This document shows positions 1-7,406 of a DNA stretch of 36,385 nt, one piece after another (positions within the stretch are counted from its first letter, which is position 1; the number at the start of each line of letters is the position of its first letter). The DNA lies in NCBI GenBank assembly GCA_017650365.1, contig JAGCEZ010000086.1:1-36385 (forward strand), in the 5' to 3' direction. This DNA comes from Fibrobacterales bacterium (GTDB taxonomy: Bacteria > Fibrobacterota > Fibrobacteria > Fibrobacterales > CADBQJ01). Both the position numbers and the translations under genes were made by a program. Below the pieces are notes generated by a model. The model was not told where the DNA came from. It was given only the letters and a program-made list of their open reading frames with translations, and did not search any database.

Positions 1-1046
1 AGCAGGACCGAGGTGAGCAGAATGCCGGTCAGCATGTCGCTGAAGACGCCGTTGACGGCCTGCTCGATGTAGGTGGAGTTGTCCTGGACGATGTCCATCG
101 ACCAGCCCTGCGGGAATTCCGCGTTCAGCTTCGCCAGCTCCTTGCGGACGGCCGCCGCGGTCTTCACGGTGTTGGCGTCGGAGCGCTTGCTGATGCTGAA
201 GCCCACCGTCTGCTTGCCGTTGAGCCAGGTGCGCTGGTCGGGGTCCTCCCAGGAGTCGACCACGCGGGCCACGTCCTTCAGGCGGATCGTCCCGCCGGCG
301 ACGGGAATCTCGATGTTCTCGATTTCCTCGAGCGTGGCGAATTCGCCGTCCAGGCGGACGGTGGTCTCGCCCTTTCTGCCCTTGATGCTCCCGAGCGGGT
401 AGTTGAGGTTGCTCGCGGCGACCAGCCCGTAGACGGTCTGCAGCCCGAGGCTGCGGGACTCGAGCTCGGCGGGGTTGACCTCCACGTGGATTTCGCGTTC
501 GAGGCCGCCGGAGATGGTGGCGGTGGCGACGCCGCTCGTGCGGGCCAGGCGCGGCCCGATTTCGTCCTCGGCGACGCGGCGGAGCTCGACGAGGCTCACG
601 TCCTCGGGCACGGAGAGGGCAATCTGCATGATCGGCATGGCCCCGAGGTCCACCTTGTAGACCACCGGCGTCTCGATGTCGTCGGGCAGGTCGTCGCGGA
701 TCTGGTCCAGCTTGTCCTTGATGTCGATGGCCGCCATGTCGATGTCGCGGTCCGTCGCGAACTCCAGCATGAAGAAGGTGACGTTCTCCATCGTCGTCAC
801 CGTCTGGTGCTTGAGCCCTTCCAGGCCGGAGAACTGGTCTTCGACCGGGCGGACGACCGTGTTCTCGATGTCCTCGGGGCCGGCGCCGGCGTAGACGATC
901 CCCACCGCGACGATCGGGAGGTCGATGTCGGGCAGGAGGTCGACCGACATCATGCGGTAGGTGTAGAGGCCGAAGACGACGACGGCCAGAAGCATCATCA
1001 GCGTCGCGATCGGGCGCCGGATCGTGAATTTGATCAGCTGGTCCAC
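1..1046 (-). CDS. RND efflux transporter, inner-membrane pump (AcrB/MexB-like), N-terminal part
   Basis: Proton-driven inner-membrane pump of a tripartite drug/solute exporter. I translated the minus strand from a GTG at 1046: the frame stays open for about 348 codons to the window edge, so the C-terminal two thirds are missing. It begins VDQLIKFTIRRPIATLMM, the usual RND start, with the first membrane helix at about residues 13-33, followed by LLPDIDLP, a family hallmark. The porter domain follows, with VVRPVEDQFSGLEGL and SGVATATISGG. It starts 4 nt after the stop of the adaptor gene and is last in view of a tetR-tolC-hlyD-pump operon. The GTG is the only good start just after the upstream stop. 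Substrate cannot be read from sequence. Confidence 0.93.
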   Translation of the reverse strand, partial: MDQLIKFTIRRPIATLMMLLAVVVFGLYTYRMMSVDLLPDIDLPIVAVGIVYAGAGPEDIENTVVRPVEDQFSGLEGLKHQTVTTMENVTFFMLEFATDRDIDMAAIDIKDKLDQIRDDLPDDIETPVVYKVDLGAMPIMQIALSVPEDVSLVELRRVAEDEIGPRLARTSGVATATISGGLEREIHVEVNPAELESRSLGLQTVYGLVAASNLNYPLGSIKGRKGETTVRLDGEFATLEEIENIEIPVAGGTIRLKDVARVVDSWEDPDQRTWLNGKQTVGFSISKRSDANTVKTAAAVRKELAKLNAEFPQGWSMDIVQDNSTYIEQAVNGVFSDMLTGILLTSVL

Positions 1047-1050
1047 TGCG

Positions 1051-2103
1051 CTAGTCCCCGGAAACGATCTTGACCTTGGTGGAGCCCTCCTTCAGGAGGG
1101 ACATGCCGTCCACGGCGATCATGTCGCCGGGGTTGACCTGGCCTTCGAAGGCGGTGTAGGCGCCTGCGGTCGCGCCCTTCTTCACGCGCACGGGGAAGGC
1201 CTGGTCGCCGTCGACCTTGAAGATCACCACGGAGTCGCCGCGGACCACGAACGCGTCGTTCTCGGCGGAGACGGCGTCCTGCGAGCTCAGGGCCACCTCG
1301 GCCTGGACGAACATGCCCGGGCGGAGGAGCTTCTTCGAGTTGTTGAAGGAGATTTCGACGTTGAAGAGGCGGGAGGCGGCGCTGGCGGCCATCGGGACCT
1401 TGGTGACCGTCCCCTCGACGGTCTGGTCGGCCACGCGGACCTTCGCCTTCTTGCCCTTCTTGAAGTAGTGGATGTCGCCGCCGGTCACGGGGATCGTCAG
1501 GACCATCTTCGAGATGTCGGCCACCTGGAGCAGCGGATGCTCGTCGCGGCCGACGACCGCGACGTTGCCCTGGCGGACGTAGACGTCGGTCACCACGCCG
1601 GCGATCGGCGAGCGGATCTCCATCATCCGGTCCACGGCGTCCTTCTGGGCCTCGAGCGCGGCCAGGCCGGCCTCGGCCTCGTCCAGCTGCTGCTTCGAGA
1701 CGCCGCCGGCCTTGTAGAGCTCGCGGACGCGCTCGACGTTGGCCTTGGTCACCTTGTACTGCGCATCCATCTGGCGGGCGGTCGCGGTGTTGCCGTTGCG
1801 GTCGAGCTTCGCGACGATCTGGTCCTTGGCGACGACGTCGCCGACCTGCACCAGGATCTCCTTGATCTCCTCGGGCTGCGCGGCGTAGACGCTCTTCTGC
1901 AGGTGGCCCTCGACGGCGCCGCTGAAGAGGCGGACCTGCTCGAGCTTGCGGATCTGGGCCTTGGAGACGACGACCGGCACGCCTTCGCGCTCCTGGATCT
2001 TCTCCACGGTCTCCTGGACGACCTCCTCCTTCTTGGAGCCGCACGCGGCGAGCAGCAGCGCGGCGGCGGCGAGGGCGGCGAGTTGGATCTTGGCGGTGTT
2101 CAT
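1051..2103 (-). CDS. RND efflux periplasmic adaptor lipoprotein (HlyD/AcrA family)
   Basis: Membrane fusion protein linking the RND pump to the TolC-type channel. About 350 residues, normal for the family. The N-terminus has a lipoprotein signal with lipobox LLAAC (about residues 17-21), so it is probably anchored to a membrane by lipid. Next come a beta-barrel/lipoyl segment, an alpha-helical hairpin (about residues 90-150, with LYKAGGVSKQQLDEAEAGL), the return lipoyl half (RSPIAGVVTDVYVRQGNVAV) and a beta-barrel end. Two ATGs are adjacent at 2106 and 2103; AGGAGG at 2109-2114 is 2 nt from the first and 5 nt from the second, so I prefer 2103. It lies 12 nt downstream of tolC and 4 nt upstream of the pump gene. 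Confidence 0.93.
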   Translation of the reverse strand: MNTAKIQLAALAAAALLLAACGSKKEEVVQETVEKIQEREGVPVVVSKAQIRKLEQVRLFSGAVEGHLQKSVYAAQPEEIKEILVQVGDVVAKDQIVAKLDRNGNTATARQMDAQYKVTKANVERVRELYKAGGVSKQQLDEAEAGLAALEAQKDAVDRMMEIRSPIAGVVTDVYVRQGNVAVVGRDEHPLLQVADISKMVLTIPVTGGDIHYFKKGKKAKVRVADQTVEGTVTKVPMAASAASRLFNVEISFNNSKKLLRPGMFVQAEVALSSQDAVSAENDAFVVRGDSVVIFKVDGDQAFPVRVKKGATAGAYTAFEGQVNPGDMIAVDGMSLLKEGSTKVKIVSGD

Positions 2104-2115
2104 CATGGCCTCCTG

Positions 2116-3480
2116 TTACCTTTTGCCCTGCGCGGCTTCGAGCGCGCGGTACGCGACCTGCGCGTCCATCCGGGCCTTGAGCAGATCGAGCTTGGCGTTG
2201 CGCCAGCCCAGATGGGCGTCGAGAAGTTCGAGCTGCGTGGAGTTCCCCACGGCCCAGGTCTTTTCGGCGATCTCGAGCGCCTTCTTCGAAAGTTCCTCCT
2301 GGCGTTCGCGCACGGGGAGCCGCGAGAGGGCCTCCTCGTAGGCGTTCCAGAGCGATTCGACCTCGAGGCGGATCCCGCGGCGGGCGGTTTCGTCGGAGAT
2401 CTCCATGCGGCGCACCTCGGTGCGGGCCTGCGCGGCCTTGTTCTTCGTCTGCATCCCGTTGAAGATGTTCCACGAGGCCATCAGGAAGATCCGCTTGTCG
2501 GTCCCCATCTCGAAGTCGATGTCGGAGAATTCGTCCCAGCCGCCGGTCTTGGTGTAGGCGGCGCCGAGCACCACGGTCGGCTTGTAGTTCGCGGTCTGGA
2601 TGTCGACGAGCTTCTCCTGGATCTTCTTGCCCTGTTCGAGCTGCTTCAGCTCCTGGCGGTTGGACATCGCGTTCGCGACGGCCTCCTCCAGGTCGACGCG
2701 GGGAAGGTCGCCGTCGAGGGAGCCGACGAAGCGCGCGGTCGTGTCGGCGTCGAGCCCGATCGCGTTGAGGAGCGAATAGCGCAGCAGCTTGAGGTCGGCC
2801 TGCATCTTCTGCCGGCCGGCGACCAGGTCCTCCTCGGAGACGCGGGCGCGCAGCGCGGTCAGCTCGTTGGCCATCCCCTGGTCGAACATCGATTCGGCCA
2901 GCTCGCGGTAGCGCCCGGCCTGGGCGACGGCGGAGTCGTAGACGGCGACCGCCTCCTCCACGTAGAGCACCTGCATGAAGGTCTGGCGGACGCTCTTGGA
3001 GAGGTCGCGGATCTTGGCGTCCAGCTGGACCTCCATCATCCGCTTGGTCTCCTTGGCGATGTCGACGCCCGTGGAGACCTTGCCCTGCGCGTAGAGAATC
3101 TGCGTGAGGGTGAACCCGGCCTGGAGCTGCCAGGGCTTGGGGGCCATCGACGACCCGAGGAACCCGGCGGCCATGGCCGCGCTCGCGTCGAAGGCGGGGT
3201 CGTCGGGGTCGAGGAACGCGGGCGTGGAGCCGGTCTTGGCGGCGTCGTACCAGTCGCGCGTGAACTGCGCGGAGAAGTCGATGCTGGGCATGGCGTTGCC
3301 GTAGGCCTCGTCGATCTGCGCGTCGACCTTGGCGATCTGCTCCTTGTAGTCGCGGATGTCGCCGCTCTTCTCCTCGGCGATGCGCAGGCAGTCCTCGAGC
3401 GTGTATTCCGCGCCCCAGACCGCCCCCGCGCACAGGAGCGCGAGCGCGGCGAGCCGTGCGGGCGTTCTCGATCTACTCAT
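2116..3480 (-). CDS. TolC-family outer-membrane efflux channel protein
   Basis: Outer-membrane channel component of the efflux complex, 454 residues, usual TolC size. It has a Sec signal peptide (about residues 1-24, ending AVWGA) followed by YTLEDCLRIAEEKS, the typical first helix of the OEP domain. Long amphipathic helices follow, with the second internal repeat beginning near VDLEEAVANAMSNRQEL. The start ATG at 3480 overlaps the tetR stop by 8 bp (3473-3480), so the two are probably translationally coupled. Operon order regulator, channel, adaptor, pump is common for TetR-controlled RND systems. Confidence 0.93.
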   Translation of the reverse strand: MSRSRTPARLAALALLCAGAVWGAEYTLEDCLRIAEEKSGDIRDYKEQIAKVDAQIDEAYGNAMPSIDFSAQFTRDWYDAAKTGSTPAFLDPDDPAFDASAAMAAGFLGSSMAPKPWQLQAGFTLTQILYAQGKVSTGVDIAKETKRMMEVQLDAKIRDLSKSVRQTFMQVLYVEEAVAVYDSAVAQAGRYRELAESMFDQGMANELTALRARVSEEDLVAGRQKMQADLKLLRYSLLNAIGLDADTTARFVGSLDGDLPRVDLEEAVANAMSNRQELKQLEQGKKIQEKLVDIQTANYKPTVVLGAAYTKTGGWDEFSDIDFEMGTDKRIFLMASWNIFNGMQTKNKAAQARTEVRRMEISDETARRGIRLEVESLWNAYEEALSRLPVRERQEELSKKALEIAEKTWAVGNSTQLELLDAHLGWRNAKLDLLKARMDAQVAYRALEAAQGKR

Positions 3481-4117
3481 CGGAAGCGTTCTCCTTTCGT
3501 CCTTCCGCGGACTTCAGCAGCCCGTTGCGGAAGGCTCGGTAAAAGCGTTCGCACCGCTCCTCGTCCGGCTCGATCAGGTCGAGCATCCGGCAGTCGCGGA
3601 TGATGGTGGCGATGTGGAGGAACATCATGGCGGTCAGCTGCGGGTCGACGGAGGCGATGCCCCCCTCGCGGATGCCCTTGGCGAAGAACTCCGCGATGGT
3701 GTCGACGAGCTGCGTGGCGGCGGCCTTGACGGTCTTCTGGTACTTCCCGTGGTTCAGGAAGAAGTGGTCGATCTCGCGCATCACGACGAGGCTGTCCTTG
3801 ATCTGGGCGAAGAGGACGGCGTAGATGCGGTCCAGGCGGGAGGCGTAGGAGCTTCCCTCGTCGGCGAAGATCCCGGCGAGCGTGGCGTTCATCCGGTCCA
3901 TGCTGTGCCGGACCATCTCGCAGACGAACTTGTCCTTGCCGGAGAAGTAGTTGTAGATGCTGCCCTTGGCGTAGCCGGCCTTCTGGGCGATCTCCTCCAT
4001 CGAGATGCCGCCGACGCCCTTTTCGACGATCAGCTCGGAAGCCGCGGCGAAGAAGAGCTCGCGCGTCTGCATGCGACGGAGCTCCTTGATCCTGTTTTTC
4101 GCCACCAATTCAGCCAT
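3473..4117 (-). CDS. TetR/AcrR-family transcriptional regulator
   Basis: Probable repressor of the efflux operon that it heads. 214 residues. The N-terminal TetR helix-turn-helix is clear (about residues 17-63): RELFFAAASELIVEKG, then ISMEEIAQKAGYAKGSIYNYF and KDKFVCEM. The C-terminal ligand-binding half is all-helical and Met-rich, without a recognisable ligand signature. ATG at 4117; a second Met at residue 16 is possible but would trim the first helix. Two 14-bp palindromes and a TATCTTTA promoter element lie upstream (4151-4216), which fits autoregulation of the whole tetR-tolC-hlyD-pump operon. The inducer is unknown. Confidence 0.92.
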   Translation of the reverse strand: MAELVAKNRIKELRRMQTRELFFAAASELIVEKGVGGISMEEIAQKAGYAKGSIYNYFSGKDKFVCEMVRHSMDRMNATLAGIFADEGSSYASRLDRIYAVLFAQIKDSLVVMREIDHFFLNHGKYQKTVKAAATQLVDTIAEFFAKGIREGGIASVDPQLTAMMFLHIATIIRDCRMLDLIEPDEERCERFYRAFRNGLLKSAEGRKENASDE

Positions 4118-4150
4118 TTCGGCGCGGATTCCCCGTTTTTGTCCTGCATC

Positions 4151-4164
4151 GTCAGTTTTCTGAC
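4151..4164. promoter_or_regulatory. putative TetR operator, palindrome 2
   Basis: GTCAG-TTTT-CTGAC is a second perfect 5-bp inverted repeat with a 4-bp centre, 31 bp (about three helical turns) from palindrome 1. It shares the CTGAC/GTCAG half-site with palindrome 1, which supports a two-site operator. Confidence 0.5.
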
Positions 4165-4181
4165 CATCTTGTTCAAAAAAC

Positions 4182-4195
4182 TGACCGCTTGGTCA
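4182..4195. promoter_or_regulatory. putative TetR operator, palindrome 1
   Basis: TGACC-GCTT-GGTCA is an inverted repeat with perfect 5-bp arms, just downstream of the tetR promoter element at 4209-4216 and so near the expected transcription start. TetR-family dimers bind such sites; the link to this regulator is inference from position. Confidence 0.55.
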
Positions 4196-4208
4196 TTTTA
4201 GGCGAGTG

Positions 4209-4216
4209 TAAAGATA
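4209..4216 (-). promoter_or_regulatory. -7 promoter element of the tetR-efflux operon
   Basis: TATCTTTA on the minus strand fits TAnnTTT, the element seen before many first genes in this window. It lies 92 nt before the tetR ATG, with both palindromes in between, so this transcript would have a leader. No -33 element was recognised. Confidence 0.45.
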
Positions 4217-4266
4217 GAATTGCGTTGCGGGGAAGACAAGGGGAACGGCCCTTTTTTCGCCCTTTT

Positions 4267-4728
4267 TCAGGCGTGGTGGTAGCCGTGTCCCTTCTGGATG
4301 CAGAGGGCGCGGTAGAGCTGCTCGATCAGCAGCACCCGGGCGTGGTCGTGGGCCAGGGTCATCGGGGAGAGGGAGAGCAGCCATTTCGCCCGTTTCGCGA
4401 ACTCGGGGTCGAGTCCGTAGGCCGATCCGACGACGAACGTGAGCTTCCCGGCCCCGCTCCCCTCCCGGCGCTCGATCTCCTTCGAGAACTCGACGCTCGT
4501 GAAGAGCTTCCCGCGCTCGTCCAGGACGACCAGCTCGTCGTTCCAGCCGACGCGCCGCGCGAACTCCTCGCGCTCGGCCTTCAGCGAGGCCTCCACGGTC
4601 CCGAGGTTGAAGGTCCTGAGCTCGACCACCTCGACCGGGCGCCAGGCGCGGATCCGCTTGACGAAACGCTCCTCCTCCGCGGCCGCGAAGGGGGACGCCT
4701 TGCCGAAAAGGACGATTTTCCAGGCCAT
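4267..4728 (-). CDS. rlmH: 23S rRNA (pseudouridine1915-N3)-methyltransferase RlmH
   Basis: SPOUT-class methyltransferase that methylates pseudouridine 1915 in helix 69 of 23S rRNA on assembled 70S ribosomes. 153 residues, the usual length. The C-terminal half is canonical: LDERGKLFTSVEFSKEIE, the SAM-knot segment LTFVVGSAYGLDPEF, then LSLSPMTLAHDHARVLLIEQLYRA and the terminal GHGYHH tail that matches the family's G-x-P/G-Y-H ending. Its ATG at 4728 directly follows the TAG of the phosphoesterase gene (4729-4731), so it is last of a three-gene minus-strand operon. Confidence 0.96.
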   Translation of the reverse strand: MAWKIVLFGKASPFAAAEEERFVKRIRAWRPVEVVELRTFNLGTVEASLKAEREEFARRVGWNDELVVLDERGKLFTSVEFSKEIERREGSGAGKLTFVVGSAYGLDPEFAKRAKWLLSLSPMTLAHDHARVLLIEQLYRALCIQKGHGYHHA

Positions 4729-5457
4729 CTAGCAGCCCCGCGAGAGGCGCATCGCCAGGAACTCGGGCAGGCCGCGCTCCAGCATCTTCTTCTGGACGGC
4801 GCCCACGTCGTAGGGAACCCGGACGAAGGAGACCTGGCGCGACTCCGTGTCGAACAGTGCGGCGGTCGCCCTCGGGTCGTTGTCGCGGGGCTGGCCCACG
4901 CTCCCCACGTTGACCACGAGCCGTTCACCCTCCTTCAGCGCGAACCGGTCCGCGTCGAGGATCCGGAACCGTCCGTCCCCCTCGCGCAGGGCGAGCATCG
5001 GGCGGTGGGTGTGGGCCAGGAAGCAGACCGGTTCGGAGAAGAACTCGGAGATCTCGACCACGTCCTCGAGCGTCGCGACGTAGCTCCAGTCCGCGGGCGA
5101 ACGGGGCGAGGAGTGGACGAAGACCGCTCCGTCCCCGCGCTTCACGAAGGGAAGCCCGCGCAGGTATTCCGCGCTTTCGGGCGAGAGGTGGCGGCGGGTC
5201 CATTCCATGGCTCGCCGCGCGTGGAGGTTGATGTACTCGGGCATCGCCTGGCCCACGGCCATGGCGTCGTGGTTCCCGAGGAGCGACCAGGCGGCGCGCT
5301 CCCGGACCAGCGCCACGCACTCGTCCGGCTCGGGGCCGTAGCCCACGATGTCGCCCAGGCAGACGATCTTCTCCGCGCCGCGGCGATCCAGCTCGTCCAG
5401 GACGGCCCGGAGCGCCTCCTGGTTGGAGTGGACGTCGGAGACCAGGCCCAGCTTCAT
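4729..5457 (-). CDS. metallophosphoesterase (YfcE/calcineurin-like family)
   Basis: Probable di-metal phosphodiesterase or phosphatase of the calcineurin-like superfamily, 242 residues. The metal-binding motifs are in order: SDVHSN (near residue 8), CLGDIVGYGPEPDEC, LLGNHDAMAVG, FVHSS, and AHTHRPM. NVGSVGQPRDNDPRA near the C-terminus is typical of the bacterial subgroup related to DNA-diadenylate/serine-threonine-phosphatase-like proteins. The physiological substrate is not predictable. The start ATG at 5457 overlaps the stop of the phosphatase gene upstream by 4 bp. Confidence 0.9.
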   Translation of the reverse strand: MKLGLVSDVHSNQEALRAVLDELDRRGAEKIVCLGDIVGYGPEPDECVALVRERAAWSLLGNHDAMAVGQAMPEYINLHARRAMEWTRRHLSPESAEYLRGLPFVKRGDGAVFVHSSPRSPADWSYVATLEDVVEISEFFSEPVCFLAHTHRPMLALREGDGRFRILDADRFALKEGERLVVNVGSVGQPRDNDPRATAALFDTESRQVSFVRVPYDVGAVQKKMLERGLPEFLAMRLSRGC

Positions 5458-5930
5458 CGGCGCTTCCCCTCGCCTTCCGCGGGCGCGGAGAGCTCCTCGA
5501 ACATCGCGCGGACCCCGGCGAAGAGCATCGCCAGCACGCGGTCGAAGCCCTCGGGGCCGCCGGTGTAGGGGTCGGGCACGTCGCGGCCGGTCCAGCGGGA
5601 CATCGGGACCACCTGCGCCCGCGCATGGACCGGGCGGAGGTCCTTCAGATCCGCGACGTTTTCGGAGTCCATCCCCACGATCAGGTCGAATTCGTCGAAA
5701 TCGGAGCGCTCCACCTGCCGGCCCCGCAGCGGCGTCAGGTCCAGCCCGAAGCCCGAGGCGGCGCGGATCATGCGCGGGTCAGGCGGGTCGCCGACGTGCC
5801 AGTTCCCGATTCCGGCGGAGTCGATCCGCCCGACGGCAGGAAACTCCTCCTTGAGCCGCAGAGCGATCGCCTCCGCGGCCGGAGAGCGGCAGATGTTCCC
5901 GAGACAGACGAAAAGGACGTCGGTGGCCAT
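5454..5930 (-). CDS. low-molecular-weight protein-tyrosine phosphatase
   Basis: Cytoplasmic LMW protein-tyrosine phosphatase, 158 residues, standard size. The P-loop is intact near the N-terminus: VCLGNICRSP, giving C9-x5-R15-S16. The general-acid loop DPYTGG is present near residues 119-124. Start chosen at ATG 5930 because MATDVLFVCLGN is the normal family start. No Shine-Dalgarno sequence precedes it; instead TAATTTTG ends 8 nt before the ATG, suggesting a leaderless or nearly leaderless transcript. It heads the operon with a phosphoesterase and rlmH. No tyrosine kinase or exopolysaccharide gene is next to it, so the target is open. Confidence 0.94.
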   Translation of the reverse strand: MATDVLFVCLGNICRSPAAEAIALRLKEEFPAVGRIDSAGIGNWHVGDPPDPRMIRAASGFGLDLTPLRGRQVERSDFDEFDLIVGMDSENVADLKDLRPVHARAQVVPMSRWTGRDVPDPYTGGPEGFDRVLAMLFAGVRAMFEELSAPAEGEGKRR

Positions 5931-5938
5931 GACGTGCC

Positions 5939-5946
5939 CAAAATTA
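5939..5946 (-). promoter_or_regulatory. -7 promoter element TAATTTTG (phosphatase operon)
   Basis: Exact match to TAnnTTTG on the minus strand, 8 nt before the ATG at 5930. It lies back to back with the plus-strand element at 5964-5971. Confidence 0.65.
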
Positions 5947-5963
5947 CTTAATCGCCGGATTGC

Positions 5964-5971
5964 TAGATTGG
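5964..5971 (+). promoter_or_regulatory. -7 promoter element TAGATTGG (slyD-like-rpiA)
   Basis: TAnnTT match, 7 nt before the ATG at 5979, with no clear Shine-Dalgarno sequence between. Confidence 0.55.
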
Positions 5972-5978
5972 GGGCCGC

Positions 5979-6560
5979 ATGCAAACCGTCGAAAAGAACC
6001 AGCACGTCGTCCTCAGCTACTGCATCCGCAGCTGGGGCGGGGAGCTCATCGAAGAGGCCCCCTACAACGCCCCCATCTCCTACGTCCACGGCTACGGGCA
6101 GATCCTGGGCCGCCTGGAGAGCGCCCTCGAGGGAAAGGCCCCGGGGGACTCGGTCTCGGTCCGGCTGCGCGCCGCCCAGGCCTACGGCGAGTGGAGCGAG
6201 GAGTTCGTGCGCGCGGTCCCGAAGCGCGACCTGGCCCACCTCGAAGGACTGGCCGTGGGGGACGAAATCGAGATCCGCAACGGCCGCTGGGAGCTCGTGG
6301 ACGACTCCGTTCCAGCCCCCGACCCGCTCTTCTCCGAAGGGGAAGCCTTCTCGGACGACGACGAGGACGAGGGCGCGGACGAGCCCTCGATCTACGAAGT
6401 GCGCGAAATCTTCGAAGAGACCGTCCTCCTCGACGGGAACCACTACCTCGCCGGGCAGGACCTGATCTTCGACCTCCACGTGCTGGACGTCAAACCCGCG
6501 ACGTTCGAGGAAATCGAACGCTGCCGCTGGGACTGCGGTCCCGAGGACGATCTCTACTGA
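5979..6560 (+). CDS. SlyD-like FKBP-type peptidyl-prolyl isomerase
   Basis: Cytoplasmic prolyl cis-trans isomerase/chaperone of the SlyD type, 193 residues. The FKBP first half is present (HVVLSYCIRSWGGELIE; YVHGYGQILGRLESALEGKAPGDSVSV), then the insert-in-flap region (AYGEWSEEFVRAVPKRDL) and the returning FKBP strand LDGNHYLAGQDLIFDLHVLDV (about residues 151-171), which closely matches the SlyD pattern. Unusual is an acidic linker at about residues 119-139 (SDDDEDEGADE) between flap and final strand. There is no His-rich tail as in E. coli SlyD, so nickel handling is not implied. The stop overlaps the rpiA start as TGATG. Confidence 0.9.
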   Translation: MQTVEKNQHVVLSYCIRSWGGELIEEAPYNAPISYVHGYGQILGRLESALEGKAPGDSVSVRLRAAQAYGEWSEEFVRAVPKRDLAHLEGLAVGDEIEIRNGRWELVDDSVPAPDPLFSEGEAFSDDDEDEGADEPSIYEVREIFEETVLLDGNHYLAGQDLIFDLHVLDVKPATFEEIERCRWDCGPEDDLY

Positions 6561-7255
6561 TGGCAGACCTATCCACACTCAAGCGCGACGCCGGCCGCCA
6601 CGCGGCCGACATGGTCCAAAGCGGCATGCTCGTGGGCCTCGGCACCGGCTCCACCGCCTACTTCGCGATCGAACGGATCGCCGAACGGCTCCGCGACGAG
6701 GCCGGGTTCTCGGTCAAGGCGGTCAGCACCTCCTTCTCCACCACGCTCCTCTGCGAAAAGATGGGGATTCCGCTCCTCAACGTCGGCTCGGTCTCCGCGC
6801 TCGACGTCGCGATCGACGGCGCGGACGAGATCGACCCCGCCCGCAATCTGATCAAGGGGCGCGGGGCCGCGCACCTGATCGAGAAGATCGTCGCCCGCAT
6901 GGCGAAGAAGTTCGTCGTGGTGGCCGACGAGACCAAGCGCGTGAAGACCCTCGGCGCATCGATGCCGGTTCCGATCGAAGTCCACCCGCTGGCGCTCGCG
7001 AGCCTGACGAAGCAGGTGATGGACCTGACGGGCGCGGAACGCGTCGAGGTCCGCATGGCGGGCAAGTCCAAGGACGGGCCCGTGATCTCCGACAGCGGCA
7101 ACCTGATCGTGGACGCCTGGATTTCCGGCATCGAGGACCCCAAGGCCCTGGCCGAGACGCTCGACGCGCTTCCCGGCTGCGTGGGCCACGGCGTCTTCGC
7201 CGGGCTCTGCTCGCAGGTGATCCTCGCCACGTCCGAAGGCCTGGTCGAGTTCTGA
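6560..7255 (+). CDS. rpiA: ribose-5-phosphate isomerase A
   Basis: Interconverts ribose 5-phosphate and ribulose 5-phosphate in the non-oxidative pentose phosphate pathway. 231 residues, normal for RpiA. Motifs in order: VGLGTGSTAYFAI (phosphate-binding loop, about 26-38), DVAIDGADEID (catalytic Asp region), KGRGAAHLIEKIVA (catalytic lysine region) and SDSGNLIVD. ATG at 6560 overlaps the upstream TGA by one base, so it is likely coupled to the isomerase-chaperone gene. A strong hairpin follows at 7273-7306. Confidence 0.97.
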   Translation: MADLSTLKRDAGRHAADMVQSGMLVGLGTGSTAYFAIERIAERLRDEAGFSVKAVSTSFSTTLLCEKMGIPLLNVGSVSALDVAIDGADEIDPARNLIKGRGAAHLIEKIVARMAKKFVVVADETKRVKTLGASMPVPIEVHPLALASLTKQVMDLTGAERVEVRMAGKSKDGPVISDSGNLIVDAWISGIEDPKALAETLDALPGCVGHGVFAGLCSQVILATSEGLVEF

Positions 7256-7272
7256 TTCCGGGCCACAAGCGC

Positions 7273-7306
7273 GGAAAGCCCGGGAGAAACTTCTCCCGGG
7301 CTTTCC
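7273..7306 (+). terminator. hairpin terminator after rpiA
   Basis: Perfect 16-bp inverted repeat, GGAAAGCCCGGGAGAA and its complement, separated by 2 nt (a real loop would open a few pairs). It starts 17 nt after the rpiA stop and is followed by GTTTCCGGTTTTCC, a weak T-rich tail. Its symmetry means it could also act on the opposite strand. Confidence 0.75.
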
Positions 7307-7360
7307 GTTTCCGGTTTTCCCGGTTTCCGGAATTCCGGCGCGCGGCGCCCCGGACGCGAA

Positions 7361-7384
7361 AAGACCGGGCCGAAGCCCGGTCTT
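7361..7384 (-). terminator. hairpin terminator after the outer-membrane-protein operon
   Basis: On the minus strand AAGACCGGGC-TTCG-GCCCGGTCTT forms a perfect 10-bp stem closed by a stable C(UUCG)G tetraloop; the stem's terminal TT runs into a further TT to give a short T tract. It lies 22 nt beyond the stop at 7407. Confidence 0.8.
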
Positions 7385-7406
7385 GCGAATCGACGCCGGT
7401 CGCGGA

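Noticed and set aside
1024-3603. An 859-codon plus-strand frame opposite the efflux genes.
   Set aside because: Antisense shadow of tolC and hlyD; composition is Leu/Asp/Gly/His repetitive and no start signal is present.
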